Shown piece by piece: positions 1-11,483 of a DNA stretch of 64,000 bases. The position numbers and the translations under genes were made by a program. The DNA comes from Clavulina sp. PMI_390 (Eukaryota > Basidiomycota > Agaricomycetes > Cantharellales > Hydnaceae): assembly GCA_015039315.1 (NCBI GenBank), contig WIDE01000040.1:168497-232496 (forward strand), written 5' to 3'. The notes under the pieces are model-generated. The model had not been told where the DNA came from and searched no databases. It saw only the letters and a program-made list of their open reading frames with translations. The stretch's first letter is position 1, and each line of letters starts with the position of its first letter.

Positions 1-3000
1 ATGGAACTTCGCATTGCGGCATAATCGTGAAGAGACCCTTCCAGATTTGCTTCAGTAGATTGATCCACATGTCGATGAACAGAGACCAGAGCCTCTCGTA
101 GTTCAGATACTTCGACAGCAGCGGCTTCCAAAGACAATTCGCGTTGTTTAAGCTAGCAAATACTATTTAGCAAGACGTTTATTGTTTGCGACGTCGGACT
201 CACTTCGTCGGTCAGTCTATTGATCTCATTTGTCATTGACACCCATTTTGCCTGGTCACGATCTCGACGAAGCGCGTTTTCTTCATCCTATAGAGAAAGG
301 GCTGTCAGTCAGTGCACTGGAATTGTTGGGGGATGAAGAGCTTACCAAAAGGGCGTTTTGGGAAGCTATCTGAGTATTCGCTTTCGCCAGCTCATTCTGC
401 AGCTGAGCGGCCTGTTTCTCTTTCGCAATGAGGCGTTGAACAAGGGCTTGAATATTCTATAGACAAATGTGTGAAGTGAAAAACAAGCAGGAGGAGTGGG
501 AAATACCAACCTGTGCTGGAGTTGCTCCTTTCTTTGCAGTGGGTGAAGGTGGCGCTTGCATAGCCATATATGCCTTCGCTTCCTCCCGTAGGCGGTCATT
601 CTAGAATCGAAGGATATCTCAATGATGGGAATTTTGGAGAAGATCACTGGGTTACTAGTCAAATACCTCGTTGGATAAGGTTGACAAATCCGCGCGGAGT
701 TGCGCCAATTCTTGATGGTCCACGGCTCCAAGGAACTCGTCTGTCGCACTCGTCCCAATCACAGCGCTCACGGATGTAAGAAATTGACGTATAATGTCAG
801 ACCATCTGAAACAGAAGAGTAAGTCGGGTACGATGAAATAAAGAAACGGATAGTCGTACGGAATTTCTGTTTTCAAACCAACGAGTGAAGATTTCGCTAG
901 CTCATTGAAAACTTCAAATAATTGCGAGACAGGGCTATGAAGAATAAGTTGAGAAGTTGTTCCTTGGGTATAGATGCCAGACTTACAGTTGATTTTCGGG
1001 CTGCTTTAGGAGTTCGGTCCATAGCCCGATGATGCTCTCGATAATGTCAGAAACCTCTAGATCATCGTGTCCGTTTGCTAGTACCATTAAGGCATCAAAA
1101 GCATCATGAGATCCTGAGGCGGAGTGAACCCCTCGGGCACTTGGGTGCCCTGCTTGGGTTAAGGAGCGCTCGCGTAGGTCTTCCTCATCCTCAAATTTCT
1201 CCTCCGTGTACACGCTGAGCTGCTTGAGGAGATGCTCTGGAGGCTGCATGTATCGCAAAGCCTGGCATTAAGGCCATTACGGAATACCATGGAGAAAACG
1301 CGGTCAACACCAACAACAGCTTCAGGACCGCGACAGAACTTACGACAATAGCCTCGTTCAATCCTCGGCGACTGAACTCTTCCCGTAAGACGATGCGTTC
1401 CTCCAATTCATCGGGACAGTTCGCGAGCGCATTGATTAATGCCATCGTAGCCGTCTTCGCTTCCCATAACTGTTCGTCCTCTGCCGCAGTGATATCATCC
1501 CCTTCTCTGCCGAACTCATCGCCATCCATCCCAGATTTCAAAAATGCGATGGTCTCCTCGAATCGCCATATCTCTGCGTGCGCGATGCGGTATTCAGAGA
1601 AGGCACTCATGACCAGTTTCTCGCCCTCTGATGGAGAAAGAACACAGATCGCCGCCAAAACCTCTGAAGCCAGGGTGCGCAATCGGTCAGAAGCTCCATG
1701 GAGAGTGAACACGATGTGCGTTACGACCGCAGGAGCATCCAAGACTGCTCGAAATCCGAACTAAGAAGACAATGAAAGTTGAGGTGGTGGAAGCGTGTGA
1801 ATGGTAAGGTATAGCACTTACCTCGGTATTTAGCAGGACTCGAAGGCATTTCACCAACTCGAGCACAATGGTTTGCACTGCATCACCTTTCTTCTTGCGA
1901 AGTAAGCCATCACCAACGTATTCCTTGAGCGCAGAGCCTAGGGCCTCGACTCCGTTTGCTTGGATCGCAAACGTATTTATCCATCCTAGCTGAGCAGTGG
2001 ATAGATGCACACGGAGATTAATAAGATGGCGAGCAAGCTTGACCTCGTTCCGTTTCCTACAAAACTGTCAGTAATTCCATCAAGCGTCGCAGGAGTTGAG
2101 ATAAACTTACAAATTATTCAGTTCTGATATGTACCATGATGGATCATGTGTTATTTCTGAGGCTCCTGTCACATCAGGTCGTATTGGTTGCGCGGAACCC
2201 GAACGATTCCACCAACTGCCAAACAGACCACCAGTACTTTGAGGGGTCATGAGTTCAGAGCTGGAGTCGGATAGCGAAGAAGAACGCGAGCGTTCTCCGT
2301 GATCCAAGGTAACTGACGGCTGAGCAGCACTTGGAGTTCCCCAGCCCGTCAGAGTAGCAATGGAGAACCGCTTCATTACAGAATCGGTTCCACCAGTTAG
2401 TTGCGGAACGATGTTGGGGAAGAAAGATGGGGCCGTGGAGGGACTGTACGATGCAAAGCGATTTGCAACAGGTGAAGGAGCAGATGAGGAATGAGAGCGC
2501 ATTTGTCGGTTCTGGGCCAGCAAGTAAAGTTTCCGGTCCACTGGCAAGTTCTCCATAGCCTCACGTTTTTGGCCCTTCAGACCCACGTCATCCTAGATGC
2601 TCAAATAATGAGACGGGTCGAGAAACTAACGGAAAAAGAAGTTACAGACCATCATGAGCTCGAACTCCGCGGCATCCTGCGGACTCAATTTATCGGCTGG
2701 ACGGGGAACAGAATCTCGGCGCTGCGAAACTCCCGCCGCCGAACTTGCTGTCACCATATTCCGGCGGCGAGAGCCTTGTGATGGCGGCTCAGAGGCAACT
2801 GCTGGCGATGAGCTAGGTGGGTCGAAAAGGCTTGACAGTGTTGACTTCCGCGCATCACGCGCAGAGTCGTTCGCTAGGCTTGGGTGGAATGCTGACTTGC
2901 GGACGGACCCCGTCTGAGAGGAGATAGGTTCAGAAAATGCAGGGGATTGAGATTCGCCCTGATACCATTCATCAGGGACTGAGAGCCTCAGATGCCGACT

Positions 3001-3668
3001 CTCAAGATCAACCACTTTAGTAGCGAGGGAAATAGGTCTCAGGACTATATTTTTGTTAGCGTTCACGATATAATCTAGGGTTGTTGATAAAATAAGGACC
3101 TACTCTCGTGTTGACGACTCTTCTCCACAGCGTGTATCACGCAATCAGAGACCTCCAATGGTATATCGTAGAGTTCGACAATACCATTAAGAATATCGCC
3201 TACAGTAGAAGAAGCAGTGACTCCCCATTCTAAGGCCTTTCCTTCGTCAATTTCGGGAAGATTCCAGAGCGACAAGGCGATGGTTAACAAAGGGTGGGCT
3301 GATGCGATTCGTAGAGGAGTTCGAGACGGCGATCCAGAGTCATTAGAGGCAGCTATTACAGACGATATCTTTAATGTAGATGGCAGGGGGTCTATCGAAA
3401 CGTGAGCTACGGTCACCGCATGTGGTCTTGCTGCATTCTTCTTACCAGCAGATGATAATCGTTGATGATGAGGAACATGATTGAGGCCAGAGTTTAAATA
3501 TAGGTTCCATTCGTAAGCGTCTTCAAAGTCTCCCAGAACGTTCGAGGCAATGTCAGAGGTAGCAAGCAATGTGCTCAGTGCGTCATCGACCGTGGCGTGG
3601 GGGGCAAGTCGGAGAGCGACAATCGTGTTCAGGGGTGTCCATATTCGAACGGACGTGTCTGATGTCAT
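1..3668 (-). CDS. GBD/FH3-domain (formin-type) protein, 5' part
   Basis: Multi-exon gene whose 3' end lies left of the window. Exons read on the minus strand: 3668-3104, 3074-2650, 2592-2111, 2056-1822, 1760-1344, 1261-987, then ~953-860, ~811-661 and further short exons to the edge. All joins checked to ~860 keep frame. After a Ser/Pro-rich N-terminus the protein has a GBD-like stretch (DDVGLKGQKREAMENLPVDR), an armadillo-like FH3 region (LRVHLSTAQLGWINTFAIQA; ASEVLAAICVLSPSEGEK; MQPPEHLLKQLSVYTEEKF) and then a long coiled coil (LQNELAKANTQ). GBD-FH3-coiled coil is the N-terminal layout of Bni1/Diaphanous formins, which bind Rho GTPases and nucleate actin at growth sites. FH1 and FH2 are not visible, so a formin-like protein lacking them is possible. 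Start ATG at 3668 is the first in frame. It is divergent from RRN3. Confidence 0.8.
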
Positions 3669-3820
3669 CCAGGGCGCTCAGAGATAGCTGTCGCGCATTA
3701 CCCTGGGGGTTGCAGAACGGATCGACGCTCCTATATTACAGCGTCGAGAAGTCTTGCTTAACTCAGCGTCACATCTCTGTCACGTCACATGATCACGCTA
3801 TACACTTTGTTGCATCGACC
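3669..3820. promoter_or_regulatory. short bidirectional promoter interval
   Basis: Only 152 bp separate the start codons of the divergent GBD/FH3 gene (3668, -) and RRN3 (3821, +). Both promoters and both 5' leaders must lie in this interval or overlap the neighbouring coding sequence. No TATA box is obvious. Confidence 0.5.
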
Positions 3821-6512
3821 ATGATGGAGGGCACGCGGAAACGCAGGAGAACCGACGACCTCGATCAACGACCAAAAGTATCGAGAAAGCTCTCAACTAG
3901 CTCTTCTACCAGAGACACCAAAGGTGATGAGCAATATCGAAGGCAAATGTATGCCCTGTCAGTGCGCGATGCCCTCATGAAAAAATCTGAGGTGGGCGAA
4001 AGCGTCAAGCACTCCTAGCCTCCACAGTGTCTAATTTTTGCTCCTAGGGTGATACTGGACCGTACGATCTGCTAGTGCGCAAATTTACTTCAAACTCGGC
4101 GCTGAAGGAGGCCTCGTCTGCCCAAGAATTGTTGCTACTCGTCAATGCTTTGTCACATGTGGTCTCACAACTCGATCGCAGACACTCGACACTAGTGAAT
4201 GCTGTCGTCTGTTTGCACTGGGTTGTGGCAGATGCTCAGTTCGTCAAGTCTTACATCACCTTGATGGGCTTGCTCCTCAGCGCCCAAAGTCAATATGGCA
4301 CTGCCGTCCTCGAGAGAGCAGTTCAGGGCTTGACTTATCGTAAGCGGTCAACTCCTACATACTTTCTACAAAATCTGACTCCACTTTACTCCCCCAGAAC
4401 CTGACTTGTCGATTCTGCAAACTGTCGGGACCGATGAATCACGTCGACCACTCACTCGTGATGACCTTTACGACCGGTACCATGGCCTCCTCGAACACAT
4501 CCTATCAATTGTTCCTACCCTTACCAAGTCTCTCCAGCCCATTCTCGCGCGAAAGTTCCCGCACAAGCGTCTTGAGAAGATGTACCATATCACCTTCGTC
4601 CGAAATGCTCTCCGCTTAGCCAAATACTCACCTGGGATAGCAGACCAGGTTGTCAGCTCTGTTATTGAGCGTGCTATCAATCTGGATGTAAGTGATTATC
4701 TACGTCAAGTGATACCGGCTGCTTATCTTGAATGTCAGGTCGAAATTCAGATTGACCTGGACGAGCTCGAGGACGAAGGAGAAAATTTGGACACTGTCTT
4801 TGATCTCGAGGAAGACTTGCTAGGCGCGGATTCCCTAGGAACTGAACGCCGCAATGAAATCGAGGACGAGGGTGACGACGGAGCATTCAGTGATGTCGAT
4901 TCTGAGGATGAACCTGATCTTGACGATGACGAGAACGCCCCAGAGGCTCCCCGTGACACCGCTCATGTCCGGGACATGGCTTCTAAATTGGATGCAATGC
5001 TGGGACTTCTCTTTGAGCATCTACAAAATCAACAGACGCCCGATCTCGTGATACCATCTTCACCCACCACATCAAAGCGTGTCACCCCCACCTCGACACC
5101 TCCGGTCCTTAACCCTTCCTTACCGAACGCCAAGTCACCAGAAGAGAACGCAGAAAGAGCGTTCGAAATCCAGCACCTACAGTTCCAAACGCTGCTCTCG
5201 ACCTTTGAACGCACCATTCTGCGAACATCCAGATCACGTTATACCCAATTCATTCTTTTTTGGTTCTGTTCACTTCACTCCGACTTCACTGACGAGTTTC
5301 TTGGTGCCTTGGTAAAAAAGGTCATTACTGCCTCCGAGCCGATCGCGACTCGAGCTGCTGCTGCTAGCTATCTCGCTTCATTTGTGAGTCGCGCACGCTT
5401 TGTTGGCGGCGATCACGTACGAGACGTGATCAAACTTCTGTGCACTTACCTTGCACGGGAGCTGGAGACATATGCCCTGCAGAAGGAAGCACTCCATATT
5501 TCTCACTTTACCCCATTCTACGCCATATCACAAGCGGTATTCCTTATCTTTTGCTTCAGATGGAGAGATCTCCAGAATGAAGTGGAAGATGACGCTGCAG
5601 TAGACGAGGAGAACGATGACCTTGGGCTGGCCTCTGCGGCTGCAGGTGGTGCCAAGACTAGCTGGATATCTGAGCTGGACGTGATCCATCAAGTTGTTGT
5701 CTCCCCGTTGAATCCACTCAGGGTATGTTACAACCTCATTTTCGTTATTGGATTTAGCTTATCTTATAATGGTGCAGTTCTGCGATAACGTTGTGGCAGA
5801 CCAGTTCGCCTCAGTCGCGTCCAAAACCAACTTTGCATCGTGCTACTCAATTATCGACCAAAACCGTCGCACCTCCATCTCTGGGATGCAACCTACCTTT
5901 GTCCTCCCCGCCTCCGCCCCAGCGTCCTCTTCTTCTTCATTCTCCATACCCCGCAGCATCGCAAGCCGCTCCAAAACCGTCATATCATCTAGTCGATCGG
6001 CCTCGTCAAACAGTGTCTCAGGACTTGGGTCACGCTCCGTCTTCATTTCCTCCCATCCAAGCGCGGTGGCTCCATCAACGAAGGACTTCACAGCGGCAAA
6101 CATTGCTGAACTAAACCGCTTCTTCCCTTTTGATCCTTATGAGCTACCACTCTCCCGCTCATTCGTCGATGGCGTATATCGAGTATGGGACGAGGTGAAG
6201 ATTGGTGGAGATGATGATGATGATGATGATGATGATGAAGACGATGAGGATGATCAGGCGGACAGCAGTGCTTCTGAATCTGATTCCGATGATGATGACG
6301 ATGAGGCACCGAGCTCACTGGATGATCAAGGAGCAAGTGAGCCTGATGTCGTCTCTCCTTCCGGTATCAAGGCTATTCCAATTGCGCTTGGTAATGTTGC
6401 TGGGCCATCCTCAAGCTCGGAGGAGCTAAACCAGTCATTTGGAGGGATGTCAATCAGCCCCTCCCGGCGGGTTTTGGAGGGGATGGCTCAAAGTTTCGCA
6501 TTGTCGGCCTGA
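3821..6512 (+). CDS. RRN3: RNA polymerase I initiation factor RRN3 (TIF-IA)
   Basis: Five exons: 3821-3991, 4048-4339, 4398-4687, 4739-5722, 5778-6512. They sum to 2472 nt, giving 823 aa, with every junction in frame. RRN3 bridges Pol I and the rDNA core factor and so couples rRNA synthesis to growth. Family signatures are DLLVRKFTSNS near the N-terminus, HITFVRNALRLAKYSPG, the HEAT-like core RYTQFILFWFCSLHSDFTDE followed by ATRAAAASYLASFVSRARFV, and the C-terminal FPFDPYELPLS before an acidic tail. Two long Asp/Glu tracts are present: one near residues 240-310, and a GAT/GAC-repeat tract at 6210-6260. The 51 nt intron at 4688-4738 is a multiple of three and open, so it could be read through, but splicing restores the conserved join. 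The last ~45 codons are duplicated at 8001-8137. Confidence 0.95.
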
Positions 6513-6825
6513 TTATCTTTTATCTTTGCCATGACGCTCTTCACACCCATATCCATCCGCAGTACCCCACTATTTTTCATTTATGTTCACGCTCTCACCG
6601 TCTCTGCTTAGTTTCACCTCGCTATCACACCCCTGCATTTCCTTGTTTCCTCCATTGCTCATTTCGCTTCATTTCATCTTGGTTTCTTGTGGCTATCCTG
6701 GATCGCTTGTCTGTCCAGGGATCATGTTAATTGCAATTTTGGGGGTTATTCCGCGACACGTGTTATTAATTTGATCTAGCTTCTCCATCAATATCCAAGC
6801 TGTCGGTCGCCGCCCCTTTCCCCAC

Positions 6826-7359
6826 TTATTTCGGCTGACGGCTGCCTCCCTTCGATTGAGTCCACCCGCTGCCATCCGGTCTAGTGTAGGAAGTATTGCC
6901 TTTTCCGTCATTATAGTCTGAATGAAGGACACTGGTTACGAGACTGAATTCTCTGGTTGGTGAATGTGACTCACACTTTGACTTGTCCGCGTTGGAATAG
7001 TAGTATGATTTATCGACGTTGCTGTTGGGTGTTTGCACCCGCATGAAATACATATCAGCGATCCGTGCTGGTGTGGAGGCAATATCTAGCACGACAGACC
7101 TATAATGATAAGCATTCTGGTTGGGAGCGCCAGAACCGTAGTCACGGCTATCCCACTGGTTGCCCTAAGCGTGCGATTTATCAGAGGCGTCCATGCCTAT
7201 TCAGCCGATCTAGGGGACCATACTTGAGTGTTGGTGCCGGTGCCTTTGTGTCTAGAGCAACAATATTGTGTTAGTTACTAATGTCTTAGCTTGGTAGCGG
7301 ATCAAAATTCACTAAGGGCCGACGTACGAGTAGGGATTCCCGAATTTATCTTTGGGCAT
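6826..7359 (-). CDS. small Gly/Ser/Tyr/Asn-rich protein, copy 1
   Basis: Five short exons on the minus strand: ~7359-7328, a ~29 nt exon near 7251-7223, one near 7167-7098, one near 7026-6979 and a last exon ending at the TAA at 6826. Spliced protein is ~87 aa. It starts MPKDKFGNPYS and ends WTQSKGGSRQPK, and contains RDYGSGAPNQNAYHY and SYYYSNADKSK. There is no signal peptide, membrane segment or cysteine pattern. Composition is low-complexity polar, as in small fungal proteins of unknown role. The exon structure matches copy 2 exactly, including codon phases, which supports the model although the exons are tiny. It lies convergent to RRN3, 313 bp beyond the RRN3 stop. Function unknown. Confidence 0.65.
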
Positions 7360-8000
7360 GATGATACACGAGCTTATAATGTTGTTTGAGGCTGCAGGTG
7401 ATGGTGGCGAGAATTGAAGCCATTAACTCCGTGCGCGTTCTTTATATTTCCCGTTTCGGTTCCGCGAGAGGCAAACAAACCACAACGCGACCCTGATATT
7501 ATGGATGCAGTGTCCAAGCCGAACCACAATGACTGCATATGATTGTCATATGCCAATACAGGCAAAGAAGAAATGAAATGAGATAAATGAGGACTGATTA
7601 GGCCAAGATGTAGATGGAGGCAAGAATAGGGTAATTTGTGCAGCCTCTCATGGATCGATTGGTATATAGGAAGTCACGAGAACGATAAAGGGGGTCAGCT
7701 GGTAGAGAGATGAGCATCGAGGGAATACAGATCAAAATATAATTATCTTTAACGTTTGTGATAGTACTCCCTTTCGTAAACTAGCAATGCATATTGAAGG
7801 CACTCAATAGTGTCCTTTCGTGGAAGTCATCCCTACAGATACGCCTTCTAATATCAGGCCATACTTAATTGCAGATCCTATACTCTTGATCTATCGCCGA
7901 AGATAGTCATTGTCTATATTGTTATATTATTTCGGTATAGCCCGGCTTCAAGGTTCGATGGTCACGAGAAGCACCCAGCTGTTGAAGTAAATAATGACTG

Positions 8001-8137
8001 TGCCAATTGCACTCAGTACTGTTGCTGGCCCATCATCGAGCTCGGAAGAGCCCAGCCAGTCGTTCGGAGGGATGTCAATTCGCCCTCCCCGGCGCGCGAT
8101 AGAGGAAATGGCGCAAAGCTTTGCGCTGGCAACCTAA
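8001..8137 (+). pseudogene. duplicated C-terminal fragment of RRN3
   Basis: This reads in frame as a diverged copy of the last ~45 codons of RRN3. Both share PIAL, VAGPSSSSEE, QSFGGMSI and MAQSFAL and end in a stop codon, here TAA at 8135-8137. There is no start codon, no upstream domain and no splice acceptor of its own, so it is a passenger of the segmental duplication rather than a gene. The fragment keeps its reading frame despite roughly 20-25% nucleotide change, which suggests a fairly recent event or chance. Confidence 0.85.
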
Positions 8138-8494
8138 TCCTTGTCCGTTTTTGTCACTCCACCCCTCATATTCGGTTAGTCATTGGCAGAAATCCTCGAG
8201 GTTTCATTAGGCCCTACATTTCAACTATTTCTACTGGATTTGAGTTCTCTGGTTTTGCGGCGATACCCCCCGCCCCATTACGCTAACCCCGCCCTCTTAC
8301 TCATTTCATTTCGCTTTATTTCTCCATTTCATTCGATTTTGATTCTCTTGTGCTATTCTCCTCCTTTGCTCGCATATTCCTGCAAGCCGATTCTATTGCA
8401 TTTCATTTCATCAACTTATTCATTGGAATGCAATAGTAACGGAGTCTGAGATCTGAAATTGAATAAATGCCCTGGCTGTAGTATTCTTCCTAGT

Positions 8495-9018
8495 TTACTT
8501 CGACTGACGGTCACCACCATTGGACTGACTCCAGCCCCCTCCACCGGGGCTAGTGTAAGAGGCATTGCCTTGGCCATCGTTGTAGTCTTTGAACGGGGAC
8601 GTTAGTCAGGGTGAGTCTCCAGGTCTAGCAAAACGCGACGTACATTTAGAGTTGTCCGAGTTGGAGTAGTAATACGACCCATCGCCGTTGCTATTTCAGA
8701 TTGAGTGGATTAATTGGTGAACCGCATGCTCTAGGGTCGAGGGGTGGTGCGGCTCACCTGTAGTGATAAGCATTCTGGTTGGCAGCACCAGAGCCGTAGT
8801 CGCGGCTAGAGTACGAGTTGCCCTGAAGGTGTAGTATTGTTAGAGGAAGCTTTGGTTATCCGCTCAGCTTGGGTAATCATGCCTGGCTGTTAGTGCCGGA
8901 GCCCTTGTACCTAGAATGGCGCCACAGTGTCAGTTACGATTGTCTCAGAACGTCGCGCGATCGAATTCCCATAGAGGGCGACTTACGAGTAGCTGTTACC
9001 GAAGTTATCCTTAGGCAT
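8495..9018 (-). CDS. small Gly/Ser/Tyr/Asn-rich protein, copy 2
   Basis: Paralogue of the gene at 6826-7359. Minus-strand exons are 9018-8987, ~8911-8883, ~8825-8761, ~8691-8645 and a last exon ending in TAA at 8495. The spliced protein is ~87 aa. It starts MPKDNFGNSYSYKGSGTNSQ, continues with RDYGSGAANQNAYHY and SYYYSNSDNSKYYNDGQ, and ends NGGDRQSK. All junction phases match copy 1. The second intron begins CAG|GCATGA, a GC donor where copy 1 has GT, so it is a GC-AG intron or splicing is impaired. No known domain is recognised. The composition (Gly, Ser, Asn, Tyr) suggests an unstructured or self-associating polypeptide. Confidence 0.65.
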
Positions 9019-9165
9019 GATGATATAGGAGCTTATAGAGTTGTTTGAGGCTGCAGGTGGTGGTGGGGAGAAGTGAGGGCGTTAACTCCGTGCGCGTTCT
9101 TTATATTGTCCGTCTCGGTTCCGCAAGATGCAAACAAACCACAACGCGACGCTGATGTCATGGGG

Positions 9166-9818
9166 TCGGTGTGGAAGCTGAACGGTAATCCTTAAGTTTT
9201 ATTCTCAAATGCTAGCCCAGGTAATTTCGCTCAAGAGCGGATTTGGCCGGGAAGCTAACCAGGCTCGGATACAGACAGGGGGAAAGTGTTCATGGGACCC
9301 CTTAGGGATAGCCTAGTATACAGGAAATTACCCGAACAATTTTCATAATAGGGGGAGTGCGCTAAAGATCCCACGATGGAAGGAAGGTGCTGAGAATGGG
9401 AATCATAGTAAACTATCTTCACTCTTATGACGGCACTTCGTTTCGTAAACTGACAACACGTTACGGGAAGACGCTGGAGCGAGTCATTCAGCCGAACTCA
9501 TTGTCGTCGGCCTACGTTCTAGTTTTCTGGTGAATAATATAAGGCGATTCTGGGCCCATCATCGAGGTCGGCTTGCTATCTATATTATTTTTCTACCTTT
9601 TGGTATTGCCCGGCTTGAAAACTGCAGGTCTCATGATAATAATTCAGCTGTAGAGTGATACAATGACTGCGCAGCTTCATGATCCGCAAAGGAGCTATTT
9701 GAGGGTGGTCCAAATGGATGGTGACATATGTCCACAGCCATCAGCAGTCTCTTCATAGTCACTCTTATTCTCACACGCGCCAACTTTCCCTGACACACTG
9801 TTCTTGCTCCTTTGGAAT
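9166..9818. other. intergenic, repeat edge
   Basis: No gene seen. The right part (9549-9670) carries the scrambled third edge of the RRN3-tail duplication. The remainder is the presumed promoter side of the plus-strand gene at 9819. Confidence 0.4.
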
Positions 9819-10866
9819 ATGGCGGATTACTTCGGCGTTGATATGCCCGCCCCTTTGGATGAAGCATATGTCGATAGAGCTACAGCGAGAACTATAGCAA
9901 GGCTATTGCATGAGGACGTGCACGGAAAGTGAGTCACCGTCCTTGGCGTCTATCTTCCTCTCGTTATCATGCACTTTTAACACTTCTGATTTTTTTTTAA
10001 AAAAATCTCATAGACCTTTACCTCTAGAAATGACCTCCGATTCAGCGGACTACACTCCAGAAGATGCCGTCGCCATTGCGCGCATTCTTGAAGAGGATGC
10101 TCATGCAGGTCTAATATCCGAGTGAGTCGCTTCGACAGCTCTCTATTCAAATTTCCGTTCCCTAATATCTATACTTTGGTCCATGGCATTTGTAATTGTG
10201 AATAGATCTGGAGAGGGCTTTGCTTCTGGCTCGGGCATATTAACACCGACCAATGAACGCCAAACGGGCCAGGCTTATAATTTCAAGCACGATGGCGGAG
10301 CCCAATCACAGGAGACCACCTCTTCCGCTTCCGCTCAGGGTCTGCTCAATTCAACATTTTCAGAAAACGAGCCAGACCTTCGCTGGCAAGCGACTTTGCG
10401 TTATGCTACGGTTGGAGTTCCTGAAGATGATTGGGTATTGATTTCTTCCCAAGACCTCGAAAAAGAGTATAATGAGAGCGAGGATACTAGATCACACACA
10501 CAATCAACCAGTTCTGACGCCGACAATGTGTCGCGACCGACGAATGAATCCTTCCCCACTGAAACGAGGGCTTCTCCAATCCCCATTTATCATAACCCCC
10601 GAGGTCCACGGCCACGACACGGCCAATCTAATTTGTCGCTTCAACGTCCCCGGCCAGCCCCTGGCGCTCCCCATCAGCATCAAGCAAGCGAGCCGGAAAC
10701 GCACCCTCCTCACACCCCTGACTCTGTTCGCGCAAATCACCCTCTTTTACCCCTTCCCGAGAATCGCAGTGGCCGGCTACGCTTTGCCCTTCCTGTAGAT
10801 CGAGATCCCTCTCTTCACACCCATGGCCAGTCTCAAGCTATGGCTGCGTTCTTTGATGAGAGTTGA
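9819..10866 (+). CDS. unrecognised protein with repeated N-terminal helical motif
   Basis: Three exons, 9819-9928, 10014-10121 and 10206-10866, total 879 nt, giving 292 aa with both junctions in frame. I do not recognise the family. The N-terminus has two related short motifs, one per exon: VDRATARTIARLLHEDVHGK and PEDAVAIARILEEDAHAGL. Each looks like an amphipathic helix followed by His-x-Gly, vaguely like a ubiquitin-interacting motif, but this is weak. The rest (~residues 75-292) is Ser/Thr/Pro/His-rich and probably disordered. There is no signal peptide or membrane segment. The 5' splice site of intron 1 follows directly after the first motif, so the two motifs may come from exon duplication. 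Confidence 0.7.
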
Positions 10867-11483
10867 GGTAACATAGGGCCAATACCTGATTAACCTGATT
10901 ACCCCTGCAGAATTACCTTATTACGGGTATCACTTGATGCTGCTGCAGCAGAACCCTTCGTCAGATTCCTGGTTGTGCTCTTGGCTTGCCCTTGTTGTGA
11001 GTCGACGTTTGCGGGGGATGCCAAGCTTATCACACGCGCCATAGCCGTTGATTTGCGAATAGGCCAAGACTAAGTGAGGATTCGATTATGGTAGATAGGG
11101 GTTATATTCTTGATACACATGAGAAGATAACGGCCAGCGATGCCCCACGCTAGCGGTGACAGTCACGTGCGGGGTGCCAGCACACATCAACATCGCGACA
11201 CAATCACATTCTGATGGCTGAGGGGGCTTCGAAAGTCCGACGTCGGTGCATTGATTACTCACAAAACTCTTTCGTGAAGTGGATGTGCGCCAGCCAATCG
11301 GGTCTGAAGCCAGGTCAATGGCTTCCTATAGCCTCCGGGCCAGCCGGCTTTGATTGTCCGCTTAAATGCAGTTCATATTGTGATAAGGTGGCTCGCTGAG
11401 CGCTTGAAGGTTTGTTGCATGCGCTATAAATCCTCCAGCACCAGTTCCCTACTAGTGACGATAGTACACTCTCAGGTTTGATC
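10867..11483. other. intergenic
   Basis: Promoter side of hydrolase A. No ORF, RNA gene or repeat recognised. Confidence 0.35.

Larger units (their letters stand above)
6378..9670. repeat. degenerate tandem segmental duplication (RRN3 tail plus small gene)
   Basis: The stretch from the last ~45 codons of RRN3 (6378) through the small minus-strand gene and its upstream region (to ~7560) is repeated from 8001 to ~9165 in the same order and orientation. Homology covers the RRN3 tail, all five exons of the small gene and its promoter side (for example cgtgcgcgttctttatatt occurs at both). A third, scrambled edge is visible. Bases 9549-9568 resemble the RRN3-tail motif at 8036, and ~9570-9670 resemble ~7905-8010. 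Unequal exchange or slippage would explain this. Confidence 0.75.

Noticed and set aside
6202..6429. Met-rich plus-strand frame in the acidic tail of RRN3
   Set aside because: It is a shadow frame of the GAT repeat that codes for aspartate in RRN3.
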